NCBI RefSeq assembly: GCF_002943715.1
Contig: NZ_MQUA01000013.1
Location: 427,001-491,000, forward strand
Length of the DNA stretch: 64,000 nucleotides
Source: Polaribacter filamentus
GTDB taxonomy: Bacteria > Bacteroidota > Bacteroidia > Flavobacteriales > Flavobacteriaceae
Reading direction: 5' to 3'
Shown in pieces: positions 20,109 through 29,891 of this stretch. Below the pieces are notes generated by a model. It was given only the letters and a program-made list of their open reading frames with translations. It was not told the origin of the DNA and did not search any database. How positions within the stretch are numbered: the stretch's first letter is position 1; every line of letters starts with the position of its first letter. The position numbers and the translations under genes were made by a program.

Positions 20109-20973
20109 GGAGCTCTAAATATCTAATAATTTCTTTCGCAATATTTTTTCCTGTTGCAACTTCAATTCCTTCTAAACCAGGAGAAGAGTTTACCTCTAAA
20201 ACCAAGGGGCCTTTAGAGGATTGTAACATGTCTACTCCTGCAACACCTAAGCCCATCGCTTTGGTCGCTTTTAAAGCTGTTCTTTCTTCTTCATCCGTTA
20301 ATTCTATAATTGTTGCATTTCCGCCTCTGTGTAAATTAGAGCGAAACTCGCCTTCTTTTCCTTGACGTTTCATAGCTCCAACTACTTTACCATCTACTAC
20401 AAAAGCTCTAATATCTGCACCACCAGCTTCTTTTATAAATTCTTGTGCAATTACTCTTGCTCCTAAACCATTAAATGCTTCTAACACTGATGTTGCTGCA
20501 TTCTTGGTTTCTGCTAAAACAACACCTAAACCTTGTGTGCCTTCTAATAATTTTAATACTAATGGCGCACCACCAACAGAATCTACCACATGTTCTACAT
20601 CTTTTGTGTAATTTGTAAAAACAGTTTTAGGTAAACCAACACCAGCTCTTGCTAAAATTTGTAAACTGCTTAATTTATCTCTAGATCTAACTAATGCTTG
20701 AGAACTAACTGCAGTAAAAACTTTCATCATTTCAAATTGTCTAATAACTGCAGTTCCGTAAAAGGTTACAGAAGCACCAATTCTAGGGATAATAGCATCT
20801 ATATTGGTGATATATTCTCCTTTATAAAATATTTTAGGAGCTCTTTTTTCAATTTCGATATTGCATTTTAAATGGTCTACAACAAAAACTTCATGTTTTC
20901 TTTTTATTGCAGCTTCCACCAATCTTCTTGTTGAATATAGTTTCGGATTTCTAGATAAAATTACAATTCTCAT
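20098..20973 (-). CDS. rimK: RimK-type ATP-grasp alpha-L-glutamate ligase
   Basis: A 291-residue ATP-grasp ligase. In E. coli RimK adds glutamate to the C terminus of ribosomal protein S6 and makes poly-glutamate. Visible features are the N-terminal domain [21 protein letters not shown], the ATP-binding segment [20 protein letters not shown] (about 150-169) and the metal/ATP motif [14 protein letters not shown] (about 262-275). Length matches E. coli RimK (300). It directly follows the RimB-like gene with no spacer and overlaps the deacylase downstream. Whether S6 is the target here cannot be told from sequence. Confidence 0.85.
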   Translation of the reverse strand: MRIVILSRNPKLYSTRRLVEAAIKRKHEVFVVDHLKCNIEIEKRAPKIFYKGEYITNIDAIIPRIGASVTFYGTAVIRQFEMMKVFTAVSSQALVRSRDKLSSLQILARAGVGLPKTVFTNYTKDVEHVVDSVGGAPLVLKLLEGTQGLGVVLAETKNAATSVLEAFNGLGARVIAQEFIKEAGGADIRAFVVDGKVVGAMKRQGKEGEFRSNLHRGGNATIIELTDEEERTALKATKAMGLGVAGVDMLQSSKGPLVLEVNSSPGLEGIEVATGKNIAKEIIRYLELHVE

Positions 20974-21411
20974 TTATTTTATATTTTTTAATTTAAAGGA
21001 TAGATCTTTCTTTGAAGTATCTATCACAAATTTTTTATTTAAAAACTTTCTTCCTAAAAGTATAGGGAAAGTCATGTCTTTGCGTTCACTTAATGTTAAA
21101 TGGATCGGAAAAGATTCGTTAAAAATCACAATTTCTGTTTCAATTAAAAATCTTTTTTCAGAAATTCCGTTTGAACTTTTTACCATTTTTGAAGCATAAT
21201 TTTTTGTCGAAAATTCCTTATTATTATAAAAATCATGTTCGGGATCTAGCAATGTAAATCTGATAAAATTAGCACCCTCAACCTCAATTTCGTTAATGTT
21301 AGAACAATGTATAGATGATGTGTAAGCTCCAGAATCTATTTTTAAATCAATATCTACTAAATGTAATTTTGGAAAATCTGCTTTATCAATTCTACCAATT
21401 GTAGTTTTCAT
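20974..21411 (-). CDS. RimB-like retropepsin (ATP-dependent zinc protease family, PF05618)
   Basis: A 145-residue protein of the retropepsin-like family often encoded with RimK. The active-site strand LKIDSGAYTSSIHC (about residues 23-36) carries the Asp of the DSGA motif, and FPILLGRKFLNKKFVID (about 115-131) is the second family signature. Homologues in pseudomonads are reported to interact with RimK and affect ribosomal modification. It is the first gene of the three-gene cluster (RimB-like, RimK, deacylase) with zero spacer to rimK. Confidence 0.75.
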   Translation of the reverse strand: MKTTIGRIDKADFPKLHLVDIDLKIDSGAYTSSIHCSNINEIEVEGANFIRFTLLDPEHDFYNNKEFSTKNYASKMVKSSNGISEKRFLIETEIVIFNESFPIHLTLSERKDMTFPILLGRKFLNKKFVIDTSKKDLSFKLKNIK

Positions 21412-21479
21412 GTATGTAAATTAAACTGTTGTAAAATTAGTTATAGTTATTGACTTAATATCAAAAGTAGGTTAAATAT

Positions 21480-23036
21480 TTACAATTTTGCAATTACTGC
21501 TTCTGCACAACGCTCACCATCCATCGCTGCCGAAACAATACCACCAGCATAACCACCGCCTTCTCCACAAGGAAATAATCCTTCAATTTCTGGATGTTCT
21601 AAATTTTCTTTTCTGGGGATGTTTATGGGTGATGAAGTTCTAGATTCTACCCCAATAATATTTGCTTCATTAGTATAATATCCATGCATTTTTTGACCAA
21701 ATGCAGCAAAACCTTTACGCAACCTACTTCCTATTATTTTTGGTAATAAAGAATGAATAGGAGCAGAAACTAATCCTGGTTGATAGGAGCAATCATTTAA
21801 ATCTGTTGAGATTTTTCCATCAACAAAATCTACCAACCGTTGTGCGGGTGCAGCTTGTGTTCTTCCGCCTGCTAAAAAAGCAATTTTTTCTAAATCTTTT
21901 TGAAATTCTAATCCTTTTAAAGGACCAAATTTTTCATATTTCTTAAAATCTTGATCAATATCTAATTCAACTACAATCCCTGAATTGGCAAATTTATTAT
22001 TTCTTTTGGATGGCGACATTCCGTTTACAACAACTTCGCCGCTTGCTGTAGCTGCAGGGACAATAAACCCTCCGGGACACATGCAAAAAGAATACACACC
22101 TCTATTATTCACTTGCTGCACTAAACTGTAAGCTGCTGCAGGTAATAATTCATCTCTTTCACCAGAACAATGGTATTGAATTTGATCAATAATTTCTTGC
22201 GGATGTTCTACTCGAACGCCCATCGCAAAAGATTTTGCTTTTAGTGCGATTTGTTTTTTGTGCAGCAATTCGTATATGTCTCGGGCAGAATGACCCGTTG
22301 CTAAAATAACGGAACTTACAGCCATTTCTGTTCCGTTTTGAAGCTGAATTGCTTGTAACTTATTATTCTTAATTATAAAATCGACAACTCTAGTTTCAAA
22401 ATGAATTTCGCCGCCAAATTTTAAAATGTTTTCACGAATATTTTCAATAATTTTTGGTAATTTGTTGGTTCCAATATGTGGATGCGCATCTACTAGAATT
22501 TGTTCTGTAGCTCCATGAAAAACTAGGTTTTCAAAAATTCTACGAACATCACCACGTTTTAAACTTCTAGTGTAGAGTTTTCCATCAGAATATGTCCCTG
22601 CACCACCTTCGCCAAAACAATAATTAGAATCCTCATTAACAATATGATCTCGATTTATAGCCTTTATATCTCTTCTGCGATTTTGAACATTTTTACCACG
22701 CTCTAAAACAACGGGTTTGTATCCTAATTCTATACATCTCAAAGCGGCATACATTCCTGCTGGACCAAAACCAATAATATGAACTTCTTTCGCTTTTGAA
22801 ACATCTTTGTAGTCAAAAATATAATCTGATTTTTCGGGTATTTGCTCGTTAATATAAGCAGCTACTTTGTAATTAAAGATGATCTCTTTTTTACGTGCAT
22901 CAATAGATTTCCTTAAAACTTTTACAGCAGATATTTCTGAAGCATCAACGCCAAGTTGTTTAGCGGCTTTGTGTAAAAGTATGTTTTCTGTAAGTTCTTC
23001 TATTAAATTTACACGAAGTTGTAGGTCTTTAATCAT
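21480..23036 (-). CDS. FAD-dependent dehydrogenase of the COG2509 family
   Basis: A 518-residue flavoprotein. An N-terminal domain of about 90 residues comes first, then the dinucleotide-binding motif HIIGFGPAGMYAAL (about 86-99) and a second motif around residues 95-115 (VLERGKNVQNRRRDI). GEGGAGTYSDGKLYTR (about 143-158) and the C-terminal FPCGEGGGYAGGIVSAAMDG (about 489-508) follow, both diagnostic for this uncharacterised family. Substrate is not known. It is co-oriented with, and starts 17 nt after, the Hpt-domain gene, which may be coincidental. Confidence 0.85.
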   Translation of the reverse strand: MIKDLQLRVNLIEELTENILLHKAAKQLGVDASEISAVKVLRKSIDARKKEIIFNYKVAAYINEQIPEKSDYIFDYKDVSKAKEVHIIGFGPAGMYAALRCIELGYKPVVLERGKNVQNRRRDIKAINRDHIVNEDSNYCFGEGGAGTYSDGKLYTRSLKRGDVRRIFENLVFHGATEQILVDAHPHIGTNKLPKIIENIRENILKFGGEIHFETRVVDFIIKNNKLQAIQLQNGTEMAVSSVILATGHSARDIYELLHKKQIALKAKSFAMGVRVEHPQEIIDQIQYHCSGERDELLPAAAYSLVQQVNNRGVYSFCMCPGGFIVPAATASGEVVVNGMSPSKRNNKFANSGIVVELDIDQDFKKYEKFGPLKGLEFQKDLEKIAFLAGGRTQAAPAQRLVDFVDGKISTDLNDCSYQPGLVSAPIHSLLPKIIGSRLRKGFAAFGQKMHGYYTNEANIIGVESRTSSPINIPRKENLEHPEIEGLFPCGEGGGYAGGIVSAAMDGERCAEAVIAKL

Positions 23037-23053
23037 TCTGCAAATTTAGAAAA

Positions 23054-23428
23054 TTAAAGTGCTTCAAGTCGGTCTAAAATCAATTGATATTCGATAATAC
23101 TTTCTCTACAAATTGGTAGAATATAATTTAATCTTTCTTTTATAACATCTTCTGATTCATTTCTTTGCGCTTGTTTTTCAAGTTCTGCAATTTCGTCTAT
23201 GCAATTAACGCCCATTAAACCAAAAGAAGATTTTAAAAAATGACAAATAGATTTTACCGAATCATAATCAACTTTAGTTAAATTTTCTTCTAAAATGTCA
23301 ATTCTGGGAGCAGTATCAGATAAATAAACGCCAATAAGCTGAACTAAAGAATCTTTATCCGAAGCAAAGTATTCTTTAAGCGAAGTTAAATCAACAACAT
23401 TACTGGTTAAAATATTTTGAATATTCAT
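23054..23428 (-). CDS. Hpt (histidine phosphotransfer) domain protein
   Basis: A 124-residue four-helix-bundle phosphotransfer protein. The phospho-accepting His is His63 in SICHFLKSSFGLMGV, matching the Hpt consensus HxLKxxxxxxG. It would relay phosphate between a hybrid sensor kinase and a response regulator, none of which is encoded nearby. I choose ATG 23426-23428 (MNIQNILTSN). A TTG 45 nt upstream would add 15 residues that do not look like the family. It probably shares a transcript with the COG2509 gene. Confidence 0.75.
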   Translation of the reverse strand: MNIQNILTSNVVDLTSLKEYFASDKDSLVQLIGVYLSDTAPRIDILEENLTKVDYDSVKSICHFLKSSFGLMGVNCIDEIAELEKQAQRNESEDVIKERLNYILPICRESIIEYQLILDRLEAL

Positions 23429-23570
23429 GTTTTTTCTTAAATTAGAGGGCCATACCATAATAAAGTGCTGCAAATATAAATAAAAAGTTGTAACTAACTT
23501 TGATTGATATTTTTATTAAGTTTGTTTTTGTAGAAGATATTTCTTTTTAAAATAGTTGGTTCCCTTGATT

Positions 23571-23609
23571 ATTATGATTGATTAAAAAAATATATATTTT
23601 TGTAATCTA

Positions 23610-23616
<7 letters not shown>
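23571..23616. terminator. Imperfect 46-bp palindrome, terminator-like
   Basis: ATTATGATTGATTA (23571-23584) and TAATCTATCATAAT (23603-23616) are near-perfect inverted arms, extended inward by an A run and a T run around a TATATA centre. It sits at the 3' end of the IS1595 relic and between convergent or decayed units. It may be a bidirectional terminator or part of the old IS end. Confidence 0.45.
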
Positions 23617-23974
<358 letters not shown>

Positions 23975-23978
<4 letters not shown>

Positions 23979-24103
23979 TTTCTAAAAGTTTCATCTCCAC
24001 CTTCTGCATCGTAATCTTCTAGAAATTTAGTCTTAAAACAGCTACATTGTCTCTCTATCTTTCCTGTTTCTATATTTTAAAGAACAGTACTTTCAGCGAT
24101 GAC
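23975..24103 (-). pseudogene. Coding remnant of unknown family
   Basis: The minus-strand frame reads VIAESTVL, a TAA at 24077-24079, then NIETGKIERQCSCFK and TKFLEDYDAEGGDETFRK to a TGA at 23975-23977. Its composition is clearly protein-like but I cannot name a family. The stop overlaps the ATG of the following AG-repeat frame. The in-frame TAA and lack of a start suggest a fragment. Confidence 0.35.
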
Positions 24104-24269
24104 CATAACATTAGATTTTGTTTTATACCAAATTAAGAATGCCAAATTTGAACTTAGTAAGCACGGATATACTGATTCTTTTCCTTTAAAAATAAAAAGA
24201 ATGCTCGGACTTTTAATACCAGCACTTTCAGAGAAGAAAAGCCATTTGCAAAAGGAGTATACTTTTTAG
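24099..24269 (+). CDS. Short hypothetical ORF (56 aa), doubtful
   Basis: ATG 24099 to TAG 24267-24269, reading MTITLDFVLYQIKNAKFELS and then a basic segment LKIKRMLGLLIP. No family is recognised. It lies in a patch of decayed DNA and faces a minus-strand coding remnant, so it may be a fragment or chance frame. Confidence 0.2.
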   Translation: MTITLDFVLYQIKNAKFELSKHGYTDSFPLKIKRMLGLLIPALSEKKSHLQKEYTF

Positions 24270-24319
24270 ATACTCTTTTTGGAGTTTCTTTTGGGGTAAA
24301 ATTTTAAACTATTTTAAAA

Positions 24320-24808
24320 CTAGCTAATTTTCTTTTTTATCATTTTCTGTAAAAAGACACTATTTGGCAATGTCACCTCTTCGTTTTCAGTTGTTTTTAT
24401 CTGCACAAAGAAAAGGCAGATATCACTTATTCTACCTTCTACGTAGTATTCTTTGTCTATGATTTGAATCGTATCATCTAATTTTGCGGTATGATTAAAA
24501 AAGATAATCATACCAGATGTAAGATTTGACAAACGAGACCATTGGACAAATAACGCGATTCCTATTACGGTTAGAACAGAAGCCATGAATAAAAATAATT
24601 CTGATTGATCTACGCCCCAAATAGAAAGAATGAAAATTAAAATGATTGATATTAATACTCCTTTAAAAACTTTTTTGATAATTTTTCCTTGTGTTTTTTG
24701 CAATAAACTTTTATGCACAGCTCTGTCAATTATTTTAATGATTACTATTCGAATAATAAAAAAGAGTACAATCTAGATTATGGTTTCAAATGTTTTAATT
24801 TCTGCCAT
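24320..24808 (-). pseudogene. MscS-family small mechanosensitive channel gene with an in-frame stop
   Basis: ATG 24806-24808 starts MAEIKTFETII, followed by a TAG at 24773-24775, then the same frame continues IVLFFIIRIVIIKIIDRA and on to 24320. The downstream part has two more hydrophobic helices and the MscS beta domain (QWSRLSNLTSGMIIFF, then EGRISDICLFFVQIKT and TLPNSVFLQK). With the stop read through, the length (about 162 codons) matches the short MscS-like proteins of Flavobacteriia. A GTG at 24716-24718 could start an N-terminally truncated product, but the first membrane helix would be lost. Confidence 0.7.
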
Positions 24809-24982
24809 ATTCAACTAATTTTGTTTTAATTTCTTGTTAAATAAATACTGATATAAATTCAAGATACTTAGTTAAATTATATTTTTTTAAATACAATTCA
24901 GACTAAAAGAAATTAAATATTTGTTATAATTACGTTTGATGAGTTTCAACATATTTTTAGATAGTAACTCTTTAAAAGTGGT

Positions 24983-25915
24983 TTACTTTATTTCATAATC
25001 AATAAGTATATTTTTAATTCCTTCTTGATAAGAAGTTACTTTAAAACTTGGGAATCTTTTCTTAAATTTAGTGGAATCAAATATATTGTCAATAGCATAT
25101 CTAGGAAGTAATTCCTGCGTTTCCTTTATGTTTTCATTGAAAAACGAAGCTATTTTCAATACAAACGAGTTCAATATCCAATACTTTATGGTTCTGCCTA
25201 ATTGCGTTGATATTTCAGCTAATATGCCTTTACACGTGAGTCGGTTGTCATCACAAGGAAGATGCCAAGTCTGTCCGTAAGCATCTGGCGTATTTCCAAT
25301 AAGCGCCATCGCTTTACTTGCATCCGGAGTATAAATGAGGGTTCTTAATACTGTGTCTTTTAAGAATACTTTTGGGTTTTTATCAATTTTAAGATTTTCA
25401 AAAATAAGGGAATTAGTAAGCCCTTTTGTTTTACCTGGACCATAAAATTCAGGCGCTCTGCAAATCACAGCATTGATTTCCTCGCAGTTAATGGCATTTA
25501 ATAATAGTTCAGCTGTAACTTTCTTGGCTTTCCCTTTCTTTCCTTCCGATTTTAAAAGAGTATTTTCTACCTGAATTTCGCTATCTTGAGAATATGCATA
25601 GGTATTATCAAAGTAAACAAGTTTACAATTATTTATTTTACACGCTGATATTACATTTTGCATAATTTTTGCCCAATCTGACAACCATACTTCCGATTTA
25701 TAGGGAAGGCCAACGGTTAAGTATGCGATTTCTGAGTTTTCTAACGCTTTATGAACTTCCTCCAAATTAAGCAAGTCAGCTTTAAATAAAATATCGTTTG
25801 CATTTACTTTTTTAGGATTTCGTCCAACTAATTTAATTTCAGTTGTGTAATTAGCGCTTAATTCTTTTGCTAATTCTTCTCCAATTATTCCGTTTGCTCC
25901 TAAAATTACTTGCAT
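24983..25915 (-). CDS. NAD(P)-dependent epimerase/dehydratase-like protein (atypical extended SDR)
   Basis: A 310-residue Rossmann-fold protein. The nucleotide-binding motif is MQVILGANGIIGEELA (GxNGxxG, residues 6-12). The motif DLLNLEEVHKAL (about 48-59) and the Tyr region YFDNTYAYS (about 99-107) place it in the extended SDR superfamily. The catalytic YxxxK is not obvious: the equivalent stretch reads GKKGKAKKVTAELLL, so activity may be altered or it may be an NmrA-like or atypical member. The substrate is unknown. It is alone between a decayed MscS gene and an aminotransferase. Confidence 0.65.
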   Translation of the reverse strand: MQVILGANGIIGEELAKELSANYTTEIKLVGRNPKKVNANDILFKADLLNLEEVHKALENSEIAYLTVGLPYKSEVWLSDWAKIMQNVISACKINNCKLVYFDNTYAYSQDSEIQVENTLLKSEGKKGKAKKVTAELLLNAINCEEINAVICRAPEFYGPGKTKGLTNSLIFENLKIDKNPKVFLKDTVLRTLIYTPDASKAMALIGNTPDAYGQTWHLPCDDNRLTCKGILAEISTQLGRTIKYWILNSFVLKIASFFNENIKETQELLPRYAIDNIFDSTKFKKRFPSFKVTSYQEGIKNILIDYEIK

Positions 25916-26011
25916 ATTATTTTTTTAAATGAAGTTTGAGGGAAACAAGTTCATCACACTTTTTTCACATACGTATTTAGCGAAGGTATCTTTTTCATAT
26001 TTAAAAACAAG

Positions 26012-27115
26012 TTAAATTAAATCTAAGAATGTATTAATTTCCTCTTTTGTTGTAAAAAAATTAGGACTTACTCTCATATTTTCGCCTTGTAAAGTTGCCA
26101 GAACATTTTTAGCCAGTAACTTTTGATAAAGCTTTTTAGTGGTTTTTATTGAATCGGTTTTAAAATGAATAATTGCACTTCGATCTTCCTCTTTTTTTAT
26201 GGGTGATATAATTTGATATCCTTTTTTTAAAAGTCCATCAATAATAATATCTGTGTTTTCGATCGCTTTTTTATAAATATTTTCAATTCCGATTTTAAGT
26301 AGTAATTCTAATCCTGCAGACCAAGCATCAAATAGGGGATAGGCAATAGTGCCCGTTTCAAACTTTCTAGAATCTTCATAAAACGAAAGTTCGTCATATA
26401 TTCTTTCGGCTGCGTACATTCCGGGTAAAACCGGATTGATCATTTTCACAACTCTTTTACTAACATATAAAAATCCTGTTCCGTGCATGCCAAGAAGCCA
26501 TTTAAAACCACAACCAGAAAGCACATCAATTTGATCTTTTGCAACATCAATCGGGATTACTCCAGCGGCTTGTGCAGCATCCACAACAAACAAAGCATCG
26601 TTTTCATGCGCAATTTTTGCGATTGCAACTAAATTTGGTCTAAAACCACTATTAAATCTTACAGCAGCCATCGTCACAACTCGGGTATTTTTATCAATTA
26701 GTGTTTTTACAGCCGCTGGCTCAAAACTTTGATCTTCGTTTACTTTTGCAAACCGAATTTCAATACCTTTTTTTTGAAGATGTAACCAAGGATACGTGGT
26801 ATTCCAATGTTCGTTTTCTGGAATTATAATATTGTCTCCTTTTTTAAATTTGATTCCTTGTGCTACAATTCCTAGACCAATGCCAGTACTTGTTGTTAGC
26901 GCATATTCATCGGCAGAACCACCTAATAATTTTGATAACGGAACTCGAACTTTATCACGATTAAAACCTTTTTTACCGATAAGCTGTAGTTCTGTTTTTA
27001 AACAGTTTTGAAGTTTATTATACACTAATAAATTTAGAGGCGATTGTGAGGCACTGTTTAAATAAATTGCTTTTTTGGTAACCGGAAAAAGTGCTCGAAT
27101 TTCTGCTATATCCAT
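26012..27115 (-). CDS. Class V aminotransferase (cysteine desulfurase-like)
   Basis: A 367-residue PLP enzyme of fold type I. The PLP-binding lysine lies in LSGCGFKWLLGMHGTGF (Lys near residue 205), preceded by the cofactor Asp in FVVDAAQAAGVIPIDV (about 176-191) and the TTSTGIGLG loop (about 74-82). It resembles class V proteins of the isopenicillin-N-epimerase/cysteine-desulfurase group. The conserved mobile Cys loop of true NifS/SufS is not seen, so a sulfur role is uncertain. No iron-sulfur assembly genes are adjacent. Confidence 0.7.
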   Translation of the reverse strand: MDIAEIRALFPVTKKAIYLNSASQSPLNLLVYNKLQNCLKTELQLIGKKGFNRDKVRVPLSKLLGGSADEYALTTSTGIGLGIVAQGIKFKKGDNIIIPENEHWNTTYPWLHLQKKGIEIRFAKVNEDQSFEPAAVKTLIDKNTRVVTMAAVRFNSGFRPNLVAIAKIAHENDALFVVDAAQAAGVIPIDVAKDQIDVLSGCGFKWLLGMHGTGFLYVSKRVVKMINPVLPGMYAAERIYDELSFYEDSRKFETGTIAYPLFDAWSAGLELLLKIGIENIYKKAIENTDIIIDGLLKKGYQIISPIKKEEDRSAIIHFKTDSIKTTKKLYQKLLAKNVLATLQGENMRVSPNFFTTKEEINTFLDLI

Positions 27116-27154
27116 AATTTTATATGAATGATTTTTGATTTTGCTAATACTTAT

Positions 27155-27939
27155 TTACTCGTTCAATAATTTTTTTATTTCGGATGCTAATTTGTCAATA
27201 TTTCCTTCTGAATTCCCAACTGAAATATATCGAATTACGCCTTTTTTATCAATTACAAAGTTTTTAGGAATAGAACCTGTTGCATATTGATCTCAAATTT
27301 TTTGAGTTGGATCAATACCTACATTAAAATAAACTCCTTACTTTTTTAACTGCAACATTTTTTCTGAACCTTTTCTTTATTTTCTCCAATAGAAATAGGA
27401 ATTAAAACAAAATCTTAACCCTCAAAAGGTTTTAATATTTTTTTCGGAAAATCAGAAAATTCTATTAAACAAGGCGCGCACCGAGTTGCCCAATAATTTA
27501 AAAGAACAACGTTGCCTTTCAGGTTGGATAATGTAATTTTTTCACCGTTCATCATTTTTACAGTAAAGTCGCTTGCAACTTCATTAACATGTAATTTAAG
27601 CTCGTCAATTTCTTGCTTCTTATCTGTATTTTTTGGGCTTGAAACTATTTCTTTCTTCCGGATTAATAATTCCTGCTCCTTAGAAACGGCTATTTGAAGT
27701 ATAAAATCTTTATCGCCAATTTTGTTTCCAAAATTTTTTGCAAGTTGATTTCGTTCTTCTTGAGTTGCACCTTTATCCATAGATTTTATGGCGCCATTTT
27801 TACCAGATGCTTCAAGTTGTTCTTTTGTAATAATCTCATTGTTAACAATAATCACATATTCAGGCTTTTTTATGCTTTTTTCTTGTCCGAAGAAAGTAAA
27901 TCCACAGAGGAAAAATAGCAGTAAAATAGTTTGTTTCAT
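27155..27939 (-). pseudogene. TlpA/thioredoxin-like secreted disulfide protein, multiply disrupted
   Basis: A signal peptide (MKQTILLLFFLCGFTFFGQ) and a domain of about 100 residues lead into the thioredoxin-like domain (VASDFTVKMMNGEKITL, NVVLLNYWATRCAPC with both cysteines kept but Trp replaced by Arg). The intact frame stops with a TAA at 27415-27417. Beyond it, the rest of the domain is still legible in two frames: DFVLIPISIGENKEKVQKK, then after loss of one base FNVGIDPTQKI, DQYATGSIPKNFVIDKKG, and ISVGNSEG to a stop at 27155-27157. Further in-frame stops include a TGA at 27293-27295. At least four lesions show it is dead. Confidence 0.8.
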
Positions 27940-27988
27940 GTTTTTTTTTAAAGTGTTAGCTAAGTTATGCCTTTTTTAGTTTCAAAGT

Positions 27989-28027
27989 AAAAAAGCCGTA
28001 AAAGGATTTTCATTTTACAGCTTTTTT
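27989..28027 (-). terminator. Terminator of the sigma/surface-protein operon
   Basis: Arms 27989-28003 (AAAAAAGCCGTAAAA) and 28013-28027 pair over 14 of 15 positions around a 9-nt loop, with a T run on the minus strand. It lies about 35 nt beyond the stop of the head-GIN gene at 28061. Confidence 0.7.
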
Positions 28028-28060
28028 AAATTTTTTCCTTTTGGAAGAGTAAGATATGTT

Positions 28061-28783
28061 TTAATTTCTGTCAATTACACTTCCAGAACCAACAGATTTT
28101 GTATCAATGCTTGAAGGTTTTCCTTTGTAATAAACGTTTCCAGAACCTACTATTTTTACTTTAATTTTTGTTTTAACAGTTGAATTTACACTACCAGAAC
28201 CGGCAATATTTACGCTCAAGCTATCGGCATTAAGACCATAGGCTTTTATGCTTCCTGAACCGGCAATAGAGGATGTTAATTCGTTTGATTTCCCTATCAA
28301 TTCAATGTTTCCAGAACCGCCAATATTTGCGCTAATTTCATTGGCGTCCACTTTTAAAGTAATGTTTCCAGAACCCCCTAAAGCAACAGCAAAATCTTTG
28401 CTTTTTATAATTTCATTACTAGTAATATTTCCAGAGCCAGCTAAAGAAACTTTCTCTATACTTTCAAAATAAACTGTAATTGTAAGTCTTTTTGTGGTGT
28501 TAATATTTGTGTTTTTCTTGAATTTTATTTGTAAAATATCGCCCTCAATTTCAGTTTCTATATACGGAATGATATTTTCTTCGCCTTCAATCGTAATTTC
28601 ACCTTCTTTGCCTTTTACAAGAATAACATCAAAAGGACCTCCAACCGCAACGCCATCATAAGTAGAGGTAGTTCTATTTACGGTCACTATTTTTCCGTTT
28701 CCTTTAATTTTTTGGTTATTTTGTGCACTAATAGCAAAGGTTCCTGTTAAAATAAGTGCAATTAAAATAATTTTTTTAAACAT
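28061..28783 (-). CDS. Secreted head-GIN (DUF2807) beta-helix protein
   Basis: A 240-residue exported protein with a signal peptide (MFKKIILIALILTGTFAISAQ). The domain is a repetitive beta-helix in which GSGNI/GSGSV recurs about every 16-20 residues from about residue 115 to the C terminus, preceded by the YDGVAVGGPFDVIL entry strand characteristic of DUF2807. Such proteins are thought to be periplasmic or surface structural/adhesin-like modules with no proven reaction. I take ATG 28781-28783 as the start, since a longer frame would put 19 residues in front of the signal peptide. It is the last gene of the sigma-factor operon. Confidence 0.8.
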   Translation of the reverse strand: MFKKIILIALILTGTFAISAQNNQKIKGNGKIVTVNRTTSTYDGVAVGGPFDVILVKGKEGEITIEGEENIIPYIETEIEGDILQIKFKKNTNINTTKRLTITVYFESIEKVSLAGSGNITSNEIIKSKDFAVALGGSGNITLKVDANEISANIGGSGNIELIGKSNELTSSIAGSGSIKAYGLNADSLSVNIAGSGSVNSTVKTKIKVKIVGSGNVYYKGKPSSIDTKSVGSGSVIDRN

Positions 28784-28811
28784 GATTTTATGTTTTTTTG
28801 GTTGATTTTTA

Positions 28812-29891
28812 TTAATATTCTGTAATTGAAACACCTCCATATTGAGATCTTATTTTTAGTTTAGAATTAGAATTTCCTTTTCCAAATTTACCTTCGTAAT
28901 AACTTTTTGTGGGTTTTGATATCTTTTTATAAAACTCCATTTTATCATTTTTACCTTTAAAATCAGCATATTGCAAATCTAATTCAAAATCGAAAACAGC
29001 ATCACTTTCAACGTTTATTTTAACACCTGTGTATTCTGCATCAATTGCTACTTTTCCGAAACCTTTTACTAATTTTTTTACAGAAATAGAACCGTACTCA
29101 GTATCAATGACTAAGTTTTTTTTGATGGTTCCAAAGCTCATACTTACATAATCAGAATTTCCGTCCACACTGTTGGCTTCTTCAATACTTATGGAGCCAT
29201 AATCAGCATTAAAATTGATGTTACCAACGGTTCCAAATTTTAAAGTTGAATAATCGGTATTTATTTTTAAATCTTCAGATTTATCGATACTAATTTTAGA
29301 GTAATCAACATTTATATTTCCACTTTTTATGTAACCAATGGTCGATGAATTGCAATACTCTAGATTAATATCGTTGTTATTTGCTGTCAATTCTCCCACC
29401 GAAATTTTGCCGTAATCACAATTTATGGAAGCCTGTCCAGATAAATAATCTAAATAAATACTGCCATAATCATTGTATAAAGCTACCGAATTAGATTTTG
29501 GCATTTTTACGATGTAATTAATTTGATAAATAATGTTGCTGCTTTTTTTCCAGAAAGACCAGCTTTTTTCTTCTTTTTCAAAGTTGGTTTTTGCAGAAAC
29601 AAAATTAGAAGAAGCTTCAAATTGAATATTAATACTTGCAAGTTTATCTTCAACGCTGTCTAAATCATCACCTTTTACAGTAATGACAACCTCGATTTCT
29701 ACGCTGTTTTTATCCCAAGTGGTGATATTTAAATTTCCGTATTTATTATTAATAAACACTTTAGCATCCGTATTTACAGAATATTCTTTTTTGATAATTT
29801 TCTTCTTTTCCTGCTTTACACTACTAATAGTTGCTGACGTAATTAGCGGAAAAAGTAAAAAGAGTAAGGCAATTTTATATATAGATTTCAT
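28812..29891 (-). CDS. Secreted repetitive beta-helix protein (DUF4097-like)
   Basis: A 359-residue exported protein with a signal peptide (about residues 1-20). From about residue 120 a short motif recurs: a pair of hydrophobic beta strands followed by DYGS/DYGK/DYST/EYGS (for example NDYGSIYLDYLSG, CDYGKISVGEL, ADYGSISIEEA, TEYGSISVKKL). This implies a right-handed beta-helix as in DUF4097-type proteins. The product probably resides in the periplasm or on the cell surface. It overlaps the end of the anti-sigma-like gene by 17 nt and precedes the head-GIN gene by 28 nt, so it belongs to the sigma-factor operon. Confidence 0.7.
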   Translation of the reverse strand: MKSIYKIALLFLLFPLITSATISSVKQEKKKIIKKEYSVNTDAKVFINNKYGNLNITTWDKNSVEIEVVITVKGDDLDSVEDKLASINIQFEASSNFVSAKTNFEKEEKSWSFWKKSSNIIYQINYIVKMPKSNSVALYNDYGSIYLDYLSGQASINCDYGKISVGELTANNNDINLEYCNSSTIGYIKSGNINVDYSKISIDKSEDLKINTDYSTLKFGTVGNINFNADYGSISIEEANSVDGNSDYVSMSFGTIKKNLVIDTEYGSISVKKLVKGFGKVAIDAEYTGVKINVESDAVFDFELDLQYADFKGKNDKMEFYKKISKPTKSYYEGKFGKGNSNSKLKIRSQYGGVSITEY

